Positions 47,662 to 56,337 of a stretch of DNA of 64,000 nucleotides are shown here, one piece after another. The notes beneath the pieces are model-generated. The model had not been told where the DNA came from and did no database searches. It worked only from the letters and a program-made list of their open reading frames with translations. How positions within the stretch are numbered: the stretch's first letter is position 1; each line of letters begins with the position of its first letter. This DNA comes from G965204755 sp965243415 (lineage in GTDB: Bacteria; Acidobacteriota; Vicinamibacteria; Marinacidobacterales; Marinacidobacteraceae). The DNA lies in the NCBI GenBank assembly GCA_965243415.1, contig OZ251549.1, positions 3,472,001-3,536,000 of the forward strand, in the 5' to 3' direction. Position numbers and translations under genes: made by a program.

Positions 47662-47691
47662 CCGGCCGGGAGCGGCGGCGCTCCCGACCGG
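47662..47691. terminator. G/C hairpin behind the lipoprotein remnant
   Basis: Stem CCGGCCGGGAGCG / CGCTCCCGACCGG with the loop GCGG. The same hairpin occurs behind each of the two intact lipoprotein genes (48139-48169 and 51512-51546). There is no U-tract, so it is a terminator candidate only. Confidence 0.5.
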
Positions 47692-47711
47692 GAGCTGGGG
47701 GCCTTGGGTCC

Positions 47712-47940
47712 TCAGCGGGCCTCGCACCGGATGAAGCAGTTCCCGTCGTTGCGCCCGGTGTTCGGAGCCCGCCCGGGAACGAGGTGTCGCCGGCCCGTCG
47801 GTCGTCGCCGTCGGCGTCCCGGGTGCCGGTCGCCGACAGGTCCGGCCGCGGCGCCGGTCTCCGTGTCCCGGGTCAGCACGAAAGGTTGCAGTGGGCGGGA
47901 TCTCCATCACCGCGTCGAACGACTCTTCTCCCGGTCTGCC
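47712..47940 (-). pseudogene. C-terminal remnant of a third fibronectin-like lipoprotein
   Basis: The minus strand from about 47940 to a TGA at 47712-47714 matches the 3' ends of the genes at 48230 and 51567 in pieces: the ending NDGNCFIRCEAR against NGGNDFLECRVR and LGGNFFIDCEVN, and the CGTCGGCGTCCC and CGGGTCAGCACGAAAG stretches on the plus strand. Small insertions and deletions break the frame. The remainder of the ~680-base gap between galK and the next gene (47547-48229) contains only this remnant, two hairpins and a short repeat. Confidence 0.6.
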
Positions 47941-48138
47941 CTTCGACTCGCGGCGCGGCCGCGCTTCGGCGGCGACCTCGGGAGTTCGGCCCCCGATCCT
48001 CTCCCCGAAGGGCCTCCGCGCCCCTCTCGGAGCGCGGCTCCACGCCTTCGGGGGAACCGGCCGGCGCTCCCTCCTCGCTGCCGACGCCGTCCCGCGCCGC
48101 CGCCCCGCTGGCCGGGCCGGTCCCGAACGACGCCGCCG

Positions 48139-48169
48139 CCGGGCGGGAGCGGGGGCGCGCTCCCGACCC
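48139..48169. terminator. G/C hairpin behind lipoprotein A
   Basis: CCGGGCGGGAGCG / CGCTCCCGACCCGG with the loop GGGG, about 60 nt after the stop at 48230. Matches the hairpins at 47662 and 51512. Confidence 0.5.
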
Positions 48170-48180
48170 GGGAACCGGGC

Positions 48181-48231
48181 GGATCAGCCCTCGGATCAGG
48201 CCGTCAGATCAGGCCCTCGGATCAGGTCCTC
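48181..48231. repeat. Four 12-13 bp direct repeats running into the stop codon of lipoprotein A
   Basis: GGATCAGGCCCTC-like units at 48181-48192, 48193-48205, 48206-48218 and 48219-48231. The TGA of the gene (48230-48232) lies at the edge of the last unit. Confidence 0.8.
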
Positions 48232-50929
48232 AGCGGACTCGGCACTCGAGGAAGTCGTTCCCGCCGTTCACGAGGTTCTCGGCGGCTCTCGGAAAGGCCG
48301 TGTCGCCGGCGCGGCGGCCGTCGCCGTCGGCGTCCCAGGTGCAGGTGAGGGCGACTTCGATCTCGTAGGTGCACAGATCAGTATCCGGGATGCGGGTGAG
48401 GGTGGCGCTCATGTCGATGTCCAGCTCCGCGTCGCAGCCGGGGCCGTCGTCGTCGCTGCAGGCCAGGTCCGGCTTGGCGGCGACAGGGTAGTTGTCCGGG
48501 AGCCCGTCGCTGCCGGGGGTGGAGTCGGCATTGTTCTGCATGTCGATCTTCCCGAAGTCGCCTATGGGGTCGCCGTCGATGTCATCGGCGCGGAACCTCA
48601 TGAGCCGGCGCCAATCGTCCCCCAGGACCGTGTCTGCCCGGCCGTTGGCGGAGGCTGCCGAGGAATAAGAGAGTGACATTTCGTAGAGATCCCAGTCCCG
48701 CTGGGTGCCGTCGAGCCCCATGAACTCGCTGGGGTTGAGCTCCTGGGCCAGGAGATCGAAGGGGTTGACGAGCCAGAGGTGTTGGTGCCGACTGCCCGGC
48801 GGCCGAAACTCGGTACCCGCGGGGCCGTTGAGACCGGTGACGCCCGATGGCAGCGGGTGCCTGAGTCGGATCTCGACATCGCGGAGCTTCCCGGTGAGAT
48901 TGTCATCACCGGTCATGTAGAACTCCACCCGGAAATCTCCGCCGGGGCCGATGCCGTTGCCCCAGTAGGCGGCCGCCTCCTTCCGGAAGTCGCCGCAGAC
49001 ATCCACCTGGTCGGAGACCTCGATGGTGACCCGCTCGCACTTCAGGGCTTCGAAGGGGTCGTCGTCCCCCCAGTCCACCCGACTGCCGGCCCAGGAGACC
49101 CCGACCTGGGGATCGACATGGAGTCGGTACCCCGAGAGATAGTCCTCGAAGACGATGTCCGCCGGCCTGGTGTGATCCGGCCTCTCGTAGTGGCCGTCCG
49201 TGATGAGCCGGAAGCAGTTCGGCGGCGGCCCCGTGTGCCGCTCGCGCGGACGCTGGCTGCCCCGGCTGCTGAGGACGGACTCGTAGGAGATCTGCCACAG
49301 GTTGTTCGGCGTGCCGTCCCTCGGGATGCAGTCCTGGCTGCCGTTGTGGATCGGGCCCGGATTGGACTGGGTGCCCGAGGCGCCGTCCCGGTTGAGGGGG
49401 CCTCCGAACCAATTGATACCGCGGGTGGCGGGAGTATCGGCGCCGGGGCTCATGTCGAGCGGGAGCGGTTTGGAGGTCACCGTGAGCGGCGCTCCCCGCA
49501 CCGTCATCGTCCCGGTGGGCGTGTTCGCTCGAATCGTGGTGAACTCGTGGGTCAGCGTCGCCGGATGGCTGAGCGTGTACTGCCAGCCGGCGTCCAATCC
49601 GGTGTGGTTGGAAAAGTGGCGACTCGGCGTGCTTCCGCCCTGCCCGATCCAGTAGTGGCTGTTGTCGTAGATCCCCTTGACGAGTTGGAAATCCACCGCG
49701 AAAGCCTCGCAGACCGCCGCGTCGGCCGCGGTGATCTCCGGCGCCGCCGGCGGTTCCGCGGCGGCCTCGGAGCAGCGGAAGGGCCCGCAGGTGATGTACC
49801 TCGCGTCGCCGGTCGGGGTCGCCTCCTGCCCGGCCCCGCCGGCCATCCGCCGGAACTCGAAGGTGGCGCCGTCGGCCAGGACCGCGCTCTGCAGGATGTT
49901 CCATTCCGCATAGGCGAACGGCGTCAGCGAGTCGCCGGCTTCGACCGTGATCCCGGCCGCGCCCTCGACGAACCTCGGCGTGATCCGGGCCCGGTGCGAC
50001 GAGGAAACCGTCAGCATCGGGTTCACCGAGGCCATCGCCTTCTCCGGGTCGGTCCCGTCGTCCGGACAGAGCACCTGGCCTTCGCAGTCACGGTCGCTCC
50101 GGGCGTCCGGCGGCGTCAGCCCCACCACGAACGGCATCGGCGCCGCGTCGCTCATCCCGGACACCGCGTCGCTCCAGTCGCTCAGGATCGGGGCCGCCGG
50201 CGTTCCGGCGGCGGCCTGCACCCGGAGGAACCTCTCCGTCTCCGGTTCCGCCATCACCCGGTGGGTCGTCCCGGTGATGAGTTCCGCGTCGGCCGCGGCG
50301 AGACCCTCCTCGGTCGCCGCCACCTGCACCCGGTAGCCGAGGGCGTCCGCCACCGGTTCCCAACTCCACTCGATGAAGTCCGGCCCGCTGTCCGAAACCT
50401 CCGGCATCGGCGCGGCCAGCGTCACCGGGGGTACCGGCGCCGCCGCGCTCGTTCCGCTCACGGTCCCGCTCCAGTCGCTCTGCCGGTCGCCCTCGAGCGC
50501 CCGGACCCGCGCGTGGCCGGCGGTCTCCGCGGCGATCTCGAACCGATGCATCGTCGTCGTGACCGTGGCCGTGACGACCGAACTGAAGTCGTCCGCCGCC
50601 AGACTCAGCTGGATCTCGTAGCCGGTGGCGCCCTCCACCGCTTCCCAGCCGAACTCGAGGAAGGTCGGGCCGGTGGCGGTGACCGCCAGCCCCGCCGGAA
50701 CCGCCACCGGGTCCGGGGCCGCCGGCGCCGCCGGGGGCGCGGGGGCCGGCGCCGGGGTGGTGGTGGACGAATCGTCCCCGCAGCCGGCGAGCGCCAGGGA
50801 GAGAACGAGCCCCGCGCCGGGAATCAGGCCCGCGCCGAGCTTCCGACCAGGCAGCGCCCCCCGGGAGCGGGGCGCGCGCGGCTGGATCCGGTCGCGGCGG
50901 GGGACCGGCGGTTCGATGGTCTGCGTCAT
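48230..50929 (-). CDS. Large fibronectin-like lipoprotein A
   Basis: An 899-residue exported lipoprotein. The signal segment ends in LSLALAGCGDDSS (lipobox LAGC), then a Pro/Ala linker. Two fibronectin-III-like domains follow (about 75-165 FLEFGWEAVEGATGYEIQLSL; 180-270 FIEWSWEPVADALGYRVQVAA). A long unique region has many Cys and short aromatic motifs (LHVDPQVGVSWAGS, TCGPFRCSE) and the end TCTWDADGDGR. The ATG at 50927-50929 has CCGGAGA upstream. It is clearly paralogous to the next gene (51567) in the same order throughout. Family unknown; a surface protein of substrate binding or adhesion type is inference. Confidence 0.7.
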   Translation of the reverse strand: MTQTIEPPVPRRDRIQPRAPRSRGALPGRKLGAGLIPGAGLVLSLALAGCGDDSSTTTPAPAPAPPAAPAAPDPVAVPAGLAVTATGPTFLEFGWEAVEGATGYEIQLSLAADDFSSVVTATVTTTMHRFEIAAETAGHARVRALEGDRQSDWSGTVSGTSAAAPVPPVTLAAPMPEVSDSGPDFIEWSWEPVADALGYRVQVAATEEGLAAADAELITGTTHRVMAEPETERFLRVQAAAGTPAAPILSDWSDAVSGMSDAAPMPFVVGLTPPDARSDRDCEGQVLCPDDGTDPEKAMASVNPMLTVSSSHRARITPRFVEGAAGITVEAGDSLTPFAYAEWNILQSAVLADGATFEFRRMAGGAGQEATPTGDARYITCGPFRCSEAAAEPPAAPEITAADAAVCEAFAVDFQLVKGIYDNSHYWIGQGGSTPSRHFSNHTGLDAGWQYTLSHPATLTHEFTTIRANTPTGTMTVRGAPLTVTSKPLPLDMSPGADTPATRGINWFGGPLNRDGASGTQSNPGPIHNGSQDCIPRDGTPNNLWQISYESVLSSRGSQRPRERHTGPPPNCFRLITDGHYERPDHTRPADIVFEDYLSGYRLHVDPQVGVSWAGSRVDWGDDDPFEALKCERVTIEVSDQVDVCGDFRKEAAAYWGNGIGPGGDFRVEFYMTGDDNLTGKLRDVEIRLRHPLPSGVTGLNGPAGTEFRPPGSRHQHLWLVNPFDLLAQELNPSEFMGLDGTQRDWDLYEMSLSYSSAASANGRADTVLGDDWRRLMRFRADDIDGDPIGDFGKIDMQNNADSTPGSDGLPDNYPVAAKPDLACSDDDGPGCDAELDIDMSATLTRIPDTDLCTYEIEVALTCTWDADGDGRRAGDTAFPRAAENLVNGGNDFLECRVR

Positions 50930-50997
50930 GAAGCGTGTCTCCGGAAAGGCACCGAGTGGAGGCCGCGGCGCCCTCTGCGCCATGGCTGTCGCCGGGG

Positions 50998-51003
50998 ATC
51001 GTA
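50998..51003 (-). promoter_or_regulatory. Candidate -10 TACGAT of lipoprotein A
   Basis: TACGAT on the minus strand, giving a leader of roughly 65 nt, comparable with lipoprotein B. Confidence 0.35.
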
Positions 51004-51511
51004 CCGCATCCGGCGCCCGGACGGTTCCCCGGTCGCTGCCCGGTCGGCTCCCGGGACACTCGGCCGGGGGGTTCGCCGGACTTCGGCCGGCGGTTCGCCG
51101 AACACCCGGCGAACCGTTCGCCGGACGCTTCGCCGGCCGATGCCGCCGGACGCGTTCGGCGCCCTCGCCGGGGGCCGGACGGCGCTCCCCGGAGTCGCGC
51201 CGTAGCCGCCGCGACCCCCCCGTCGGTCCGTCCCCTTCGCGCCGGGAGCGGCCCTTCGCCCGCGATCCCGAGGCGCCGGTTTCGGTGGGCCCGGCCGGGT
51301 CCGGATCCTCCCCGGTCGATTCCGAAAGCCGCGGGGCCCGTTCTCCGCGCCCGCCCCGAAGACTCCGGGCCGCGCGAGACCGGGCGGGGCCCGCCTCACC
51401 GACGCCGACCCCGCCGGCGGTCTCGACACGCCCGGGACTCCACGGCGCGGTTTCCTCCGGGGGACGGCTCCGTTGCCCGGCGACCGCCGGCGCCCGGGCG
51501 CGGGGAGTTCG

Positions 51512-51546
51512 CCGGCCGGGAGCGGCGCCGCCGCGCTCCCGACCGG
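51512..51546. terminator. G/C hairpin behind lipoprotein B
   Basis: CCGGCCGGGAGCG ... CGCTCCCGACCGG with a nine-base loop, 20 nt after the stop at 51567. Third member of a family of near-identical hairpins. Confidence 0.5.
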
Positions 51547-51566
51547 CAGGGTGGGGGCTTACGCCC

Positions 51567-54272
51567 TCAATTCACCTCGCAATCGATGAAGAAGTTCCCG
51601 CCGAGGCGCTCGGGATTGGGGCCGGCCGGGAAGTTCAGGTTGCCGGAGCGGCGGTTGTCACCGTCGGCGTCCCAGGTGCAGGTCAGCGGCAATTCCATCT
51701 CCGCTTCGCAGGTCTCGGTATCCCGGATCAGCACGAAAGACGCGCTGAGCGGGATCTCCACCACCGCGTCGCACAACTCCTCCCCGCCGTCGTCCGCCGA
51801 GCAGCGGTCCGCGTCCTCGTTGCCGTCGTAGTTCTCCGGGTCGCCGTCGCCGCCGAAATTCCCGGCGGCGTCCACCATGTCTATCTTCCCCAGGTCGCCG
51901 TAGATCGGGTCGCCGTCAGTGTCGTGGAGGTCGTGCCTGATGAGCGGGGTCCAGCACTGTTGGAGGCACCTCGCGTCGAGCGCCCCCATCAGCCAGTCCA
52001 CATGCCCGCCGTAGGAGGTGGAGGACGAGAAAGTGTTGTACAGGTCGTAGTCCCGCCTCGTGCCGTCGATTCCCCAATTCGATCGGGCTTCCAGGTGGCT
52101 ATTCCCGCCGGCGCCCGAAGTGCCCGGGTCGAGGCGCCGGAGCCACATCGAGGCGTGCCGGCTGCCGTTCGGTCGGTATTCCCCCCCGGCCCGGGCGGGG
52201 TTTCGGGGTCCGGTGTCCTGCCGGCTGGCGAGCGGCGCGGAGTTCCGGAGGATCATCTGGTTGAACCGGCCGGTGGTGTTGTCGCCGGACGCGAAGACCA
52301 ACTCGAGTTGGAAGCGGCTGCGGGGGCCGATCCCCCCGCCCCAGAACGCCTCCACTTCCTCCCGGAACGACTCGCACTTGTCGTACTGCTCCGCCACCCG
52401 GAAAGTGACACGGTCGCATTTCGAGTCCGCGAACGGGTCGTCCTTCCCCCAGGCGACCTCGCTGCCGGCCCAGGAAACCCCCACCTGGGGGTCCACATGC
52501 AGCAGGTACCCCGGCAGGTAGTCGTAGAAGCGGATCCCCGGCGGCGGCCGGCGGTGGATACTGTATTCGTCGTAGTAACCGTCCGTGATGAGCACGGCGC
52601 AGGGCTCGGGCCGCCGGACCAGGTCGTTGTCGCCCGTCCGGTCGTAGGTGAGACTCCGGCGGAACGACGGATAGGTGGGGTCCGGGTGGTCCGGCGTACC
52701 GTCACTGAAGGAACTGCTGTCATAGGTGGTACTGAAGCAGTCGTTGGGACCGTTGCGGATCGGGCTCGGATCGCTCTGGGAGTTCCGGTTCCCGTCCCAA
52801 TTCACGGGGGCGCCGAACTTGTTGACGAGGCTGTCGGGATCAGGCGGATCCGGCGGCGCCATGTCGAGGACGCGCCAGACGGAAGTCACCGTGAGATCGG
52901 CGCCCGGCACCGTCATCGTCCCGCTCGGGGTCGCCGCCGGGATCGTGGTGAACTCGTGGGTCACCGTCGCCGGGTGGCTCAGCGTGTACTCCCAGCCGAA
53001 CTCCAGTCCCATGCTGTAGCCGGGCCACCACGGCTGGCCGTAATTGTGGATGGAGTCCTGCGCCTCGGCACGCTGGTAATTGCGGAAGACGCCTTCGATC
53101 AACCGGAAGTCCACCTCGAAGTCCTCGCAGACCGCCGCCTCGGCCGCAGCGATCGCCGGCGCCGCCGGCGCCTCCGCGGCCGGCTCCGAGCAGCGGAACG
53201 GCCCGCAGGTTACATGCATCGCGGCGCCGGTCGGCGTCCCCTCCTGCCCGGCCCCGCCGGTGATCCGGCGGAACTCGAACACGGCGCCCTCGTCCACCGC
53301 CGTCCGCTGCAGCAGGCTCCAGTCCGCATAGGCGAACGGCGTCAGGGACTCCCCGGCCTCCACCGTCACGCCCGGCGCGCCCTCGACGAACAGCGGCCGG
53401 ATCCGCGCCCGGTGCGACGAGGAAACCAGCAGCATCGGGTTCACGCTCGCCCTCGCCTTCTTCGGATCCGTCCCGTCGTCCGGACAAAGAGCCTGCCCCG
53501 AACAGTCCCGGTCGGTCCCGGCCTCCGGCGGCCGCATCCCCACGACGAACGGCCGCGGCGCCGCGTCGCTCATCCCGGACACCGCGTCGCTCCAGTCGCT
53601 CACGATCGGCGACTCCGTCGTGCCGGCCACCGCCCGAACCCGAACGAACATCTCCGTTTCCGGTTCCGCCATGACTCGAACCATCGTCTCCGTGACGGTC
53701 TCCGGCGAGGCCGCGTCGAGCCCCTCCTCGGTCGCCGCCACCCGCACCTCGTACGACAGCGCGTCCGCCACCGGTTCCCAACTCCACTCGATGAAGTCCG
53801 CCCCGCTCCCGGAAACCTCCGGCACCGGCGCCGACAGAGTGACCGGTGGAATCGGCGCCGCCGCGCTCATTCCGGTCGCCGTTTCACTCCACTCGCCCTG
53901 CCGCTCGCCCTCGCGGGCCCGGACGCGCGCGTAGCCGGTGGTCTCCGCCTTCACCGGGAACCGGTGCATGGTCGTGGTGACCGACGCCGTGGAGACCGAC
54001 GAGAAGTCGCCCTCCTTCAGGCTCAACTGGATCTCGTAGCCGGTGGCGCCCTCCACCGCCTCCCAGCCGAACTCCAGGAAGTCGTGGCCGCTGGCGGTGA
54101 CCTTCAGCCCGCCCGGAACCCCCACCGGGGCCGGGGCCGCCGGAGCGGGCGGGGGCGCCGGAGCCGGGGCCGGCGCCGTGGTCGAAGAGTCGTCGCCGCA
54201 GCCGGCGAGCGCCAGACCCGCAACGAGGATCAGACCCGGCAGAACCCTCCGGGAACGGCCGGCGCTACTCAC
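51567..54272 (-). CDS. Large fibronectin-like lipoprotein B, with poly-G-dependent start
   Basis: A 901-residue paralogue of lipoprotein A. From the GTG at 54272 it has SRRVLPGLILVAGLALAGC, a good lipoprotein signal, then two fibronectin-III-like domains (FLEFGWEAVEGATGYEIQLSL; FIEWSWEPVADALSYEVRVAA) and the same Cys-containing middle and TCTWDADGDNR end as its paralogue. However, the ATG homologous to that of paralogue A is at 54379-54381, with GGAGG nine bases before it. Translation from there runs through 21 G (54293-54313) and, at this length, meets a TAG at 54265-54267. With 20 or 23 G it would be in frame. The GTG used here is a fallback without a clear ribosome-binding site. Confidence 0.7.
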   Translation of the reverse strand: MSSAGRSRRVLPGLILVAGLALAGCGDDSSTTAPAPAPAPPPAPAAPAPVGVPGGLKVTASGHDFLEFGWEAVEGATGYEIQLSLKEGDFSSVSTASVTTTMHRFPVKAETTGYARVRAREGERQGEWSETATGMSAAAPIPPVTLSAPVPEVSGSGADFIEWSWEPVADALSYEVRVAATEEGLDAASPETVTETMVRVMAEPETEMFVRVRAVAGTTESPIVSDWSDAVSGMSDAAPRPFVVGMRPPEAGTDRDCSGQALCPDDGTDPKKARASVNPMLLVSSSHRARIRPLFVEGAPGVTVEAGESLTPFAYADWSLLQRTAVDEGAVFEFRRITGGAGQEGTPTGAAMHVTCGPFRCSEPAAEAPAAPAIAAAEAAVCEDFEVDFRLIEGVFRNYQRAEAQDSIHNYGQPWWPGYSMGLEFGWEYTLSHPATVTHEFTTIPAATPSGTMTVPGADLTVTSVWRVLDMAPPDPPDPDSLVNKFGAPVNWDGNRNSQSDPSPIRNGPNDCFSTTYDSSSFSDGTPDHPDPTYPSFRRSLTYDRTGDNDLVRRPEPCAVLITDGYYDEYSIHRRPPPGIRFYDYLPGYLLHVDPQVGVSWAGSEVAWGKDDPFADSKCDRVTFRVAEQYDKCESFREEVEAFWGGGIGPRSRFQLELVFASGDNTTGRFNQMILRNSAPLASRQDTGPRNPARAGGEYRPNGSRHASMWLRRLDPGTSGAGGNSHLEARSNWGIDGTRRDYDLYNTFSSSTSYGGHVDWLMGALDARCLQQCWTPLIRHDLHDTDGDPIYGDLGKIDMVDAAGNFGGDGDPENYDGNEDADRCSADDGGEELCDAVVEIPLSASFVLIRDTETCEAEMELPLTCTWDADGDNRRSGNLNFPAGPNPERLGGNFFIDCEVN

Positions 54273-54292
54273 GGGTCGAACCCGCGGAGTTG

Positions 54293-54313
54293 CCCCCCCC
54301 CCCCCCCCCCCCC
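54293..54313 (-). repeat. Tract of 21 G on the coding strand of lipoprotein B
   Basis: Plus strand has 21 C in a row (eight at 54293-54300, thirteen at 54301-54313). It lies between the Shine-Dalgarno-backed ATG (54381) and the signal sequence, as in phase-variable surface genes. No other homopolymer in the window comes near this length. Confidence 0.9.
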
Positions 54314-54447
54314 ATTTCGGGGCAGGAGCGGCCGCGTCCGGCAACGCGGCGCGGGGCCGGCTCTTCGATGGTCTGGATCATGGAGCGTGTCCTCCGGGAT
54401 GAGGCGTCGAACGGAGCCCGGGGGCCCGGGCTCGGTGGTCGGCGCGA

Positions 54448-54453
54448 ATTCTA
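54448..54453 (-). promoter_or_regulatory. -10 TAGAAT of lipoprotein B, overlapping the cysN-cysC stop
   Basis: The TAG stop of cysN-cysC (54451-54453) is the first half of TAGAAT, the same arrangement as at 10943-10948. Leader to the ATG at 54381 is about 60 nt. Confidence 0.4.
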
Positions 54454-56337
54454 CCGAATCGGCTTCCCCGGCCCGGGAGGCGGCGCCTCGAGGGAGGCGC
54501 GGATGCGTTCCACGCACTCGTCGGGCGAGCGGGCGGAGGTGTCCAGGCGCAGTTCCGGGCGTTCCGGGGGCTCGTAGGCGCCGCCGACGCCGGTGAAGTT
54601 CTGCAACTCGCCGCGGCGCGCCCGGGCGTAGAGCCCTTTCGGGTCGCGGGCCTCGCAGGTCTCGAGCGGGGCGTCCACGAAGATCTCCCGGAAGTCGCCC
54701 GGGGCGAACCGGCCGCGGGCGAAGTCGCGCTCCGAGCGGTAGGGGCTGATGGAGGCGACGATCACGATCAACCCGGCGTCCACCATCAGCCGGGCCACCT
54801 CGGCGACCCGGCGGATGTTCTCCACCCGGTCGGCTTCGGTGAAACCGAGATCGCGGTTGAGGCCGTGGCGCACATTGTCCCCGTCGAGGACATAGGTATG
54901 GCGTCCGGCAGCGGCCAGCCGCTTCTCGAGGAGGTTCGCCAGCGTGGACTTGCCGGCCCCGGGGAGCCCGGTCAGCCAGAGGCAGCAGGGCCGCTGGGAG
55001 AGCGCGGCGGCGCGCGCCTCCCGGGTCACCTCGAAGTCCTGCCAGCGGAGATTCAGGGCCCGCCGGAGCGGGAAACGGATCATCCCGGCGCCGAGGGTGG
55101 CGCGGGTGCGCCGGTCGGTCAGGACGAAACCGCCGAGGACGCGGTTCTCCTCGTAGCGGGCGAACGGCAGCGGCCGGTCGGTCTCCAGGTTCACGCTGCC
55201 GAGGTCGTTCAGCGCCAGCGTGGCCGCCGGGCGGGTGCGGCCGTCGGTGACATCGAGCCGGTGCCGGATCCGGGTCACCCGCGCGCCGGCTTCCTTCGTG
55301 TGGATCTTCAGGCCGTAGGGGCGGCCCACGACGAGCGGTTCGTCGCCCATCCAGAGCACCTGCGCCCGGAACTGGTCGGCGGTCTCCGGCGGACGGGCCG
55401 CGGCGGCGAGGACATCCCCGCGCGCCGCGTCCACCTCGGGACGCAGGGTGAGGGTCACCGAATCGCCGCGTTCGGCGCGGGGGAGGCGGCCCTTCCAGAC
55501 GACGATCTCGGCCACTTCGGATTCCGCCCCCGACGGCGCCACCCGCACCCGGTCGCCCGGGGCCACCGCGCCGGAGGCGATACGCCCCTGGCAGCCGCGA
55601 AACCCCTCGCCCGGCCGGTTCACGTACTGGACCGGCATCCGGAACGGCGATTCCTCCGGGGACGCCGGCGCGACCTCCACCGTCTCCAGGTGTTCGAGGA
55701 GCGTCGGGCCCCCGTACCAGTCGGACTCGGCGCCGCGGCGGGTCAGGTTGGCGCCGCTCACCGCCGAGACCGGGACCAGCAGGCGGTCGCGGAGGCCGAT
55801 CTCGTCGGCGAGGCGCCGGTAGGCGGCGGCGACCTCCTCGTACCGGTCCCGGCGCCAGTCCACCAGGTCCATCTTGTTCACCGCGACCACCACCGAGCGG
55901 ACGCCGAGCAGGGCGACGATCCGGGTATGGCGCGCGGTCTGCGGCAGGACTCCCTTCCGCGCGTCCACCAGCACCACCGCCAGGTCGGAGACCGAAGCGC
56001 CGGTGGCCATGTTGCGGGTGTACTGCTCGTGGCCGGGGGCGTCGGCGACGAAGAACCGGCGGCGGGGCGTGGCGAACTGGCGGTAGGCGACATCTATGGT
56101 GATGCCCTGTTCCCGTTCGGCGGCCAGTCCGTCGAGCAGCAGCGCCAGGTCGAGGGCGGCGCCCCGGGTGCCGAAGCGGCGCGACGCCTGTTCCAGGGCG
56201 CGGCGTTCGTCTTCGAAGACGGCGCCGGTGTCGTGGAGCAGCCGGCCGAGGAGGCTGCTCTTGCCGTCGTCCACGCTGCCGCAGAGGACGAACCGCAGCG
56301 GCGGCAGCGGCGCTGCCGATCGGGGCGCCGGGGGCAC
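54451..56337 (-). CDS. cysN/cysC: Sulfate adenylyltransferase GTPase subunit fused to APS kinase
   Basis: A 628-residue bifunctional protein. The N-terminal CysN part is an EF-Tu-like GTPase: G1 GSVDDGKSSLLGRL, G3 DAPGHEQYTRN, G4 NKMDLVDW, then the beta-barrel domains. The C-terminal CysC part (about 450-628) is APS kinase: P-loop GLPGAGKST, DGDNVRHGLNRDLGF, and ISPYRSERD. Together with CysD it makes APS from ATP and sulfate, then PAPS. The GTG start at 56335-56337 shares one base with the cysD stop (TAGTG), so translation is coupled. No sulfite or APS reductase is in view, so the use (assimilation or sulfation) is open. Confidence 0.93.
   Translation of the reverse strand: MPPAPRSAAPLPPLRFVLCGSVDDGKSSLLGRLLHDTGAVFEDERRALEQASRRFGTRGAALDLALLLDGLAAEREQGITIDVAYRQFATPRRRFFVADAPGHEQYTRNMATGASVSDLAVVLVDARKGVLPQTARHTRIVALLGVRSVVVAVNKMDLVDWRRDRYEEVAAAYRRLADEIGLRDRLLVPVSAVSGANLTRRGAESDWYGGPTLLEHLETVEVAPASPEESPFRMPVQYVNRPGEGFRGCQGRIASGAVAPGDRVRVAPSGAESEVAEIVVWKGRLPRAERGDSVTLTLRPEVDAARGDVLAAAARPPETADQFRAQVLWMGDEPLVVGRPYGLKIHTKEAGARVTRIRHRLDVTDGRTRPAATLALNDLGSVNLETDRPLPFARYEENRVLGGFVLTDRRTRATLGAGMIRFPLRRALNLRWQDFEVTREARAAALSQRPCCLWLTGLPGAGKSTLANLLEKRLAAAGRHTYVLDGDNVRHGLNRDLGFTEADRVENIRRVAEVARLMVDAGLIVIVASISPYRSERDFARGRFAPGDFREIFVDAPLETCEARDPKGLYARARRGELQNFTGVGGAYEPPERPELRLDTSARSPDECVERIRASLEAPPPGPGKPIR

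Larger units (their letters stand above)
50930..51566. other. Intergenic region between the two lipoprotein genes
   Basis: No gene seen in 637 bases. It contains the candidate -10 of lipoprotein A (50998-51003), a stretch of TTCGCCGG/CGGCGAA inverted elements at about 51065-51150, and the hairpin behind lipoprotein B (51512-51546). Confidence 0.5.
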
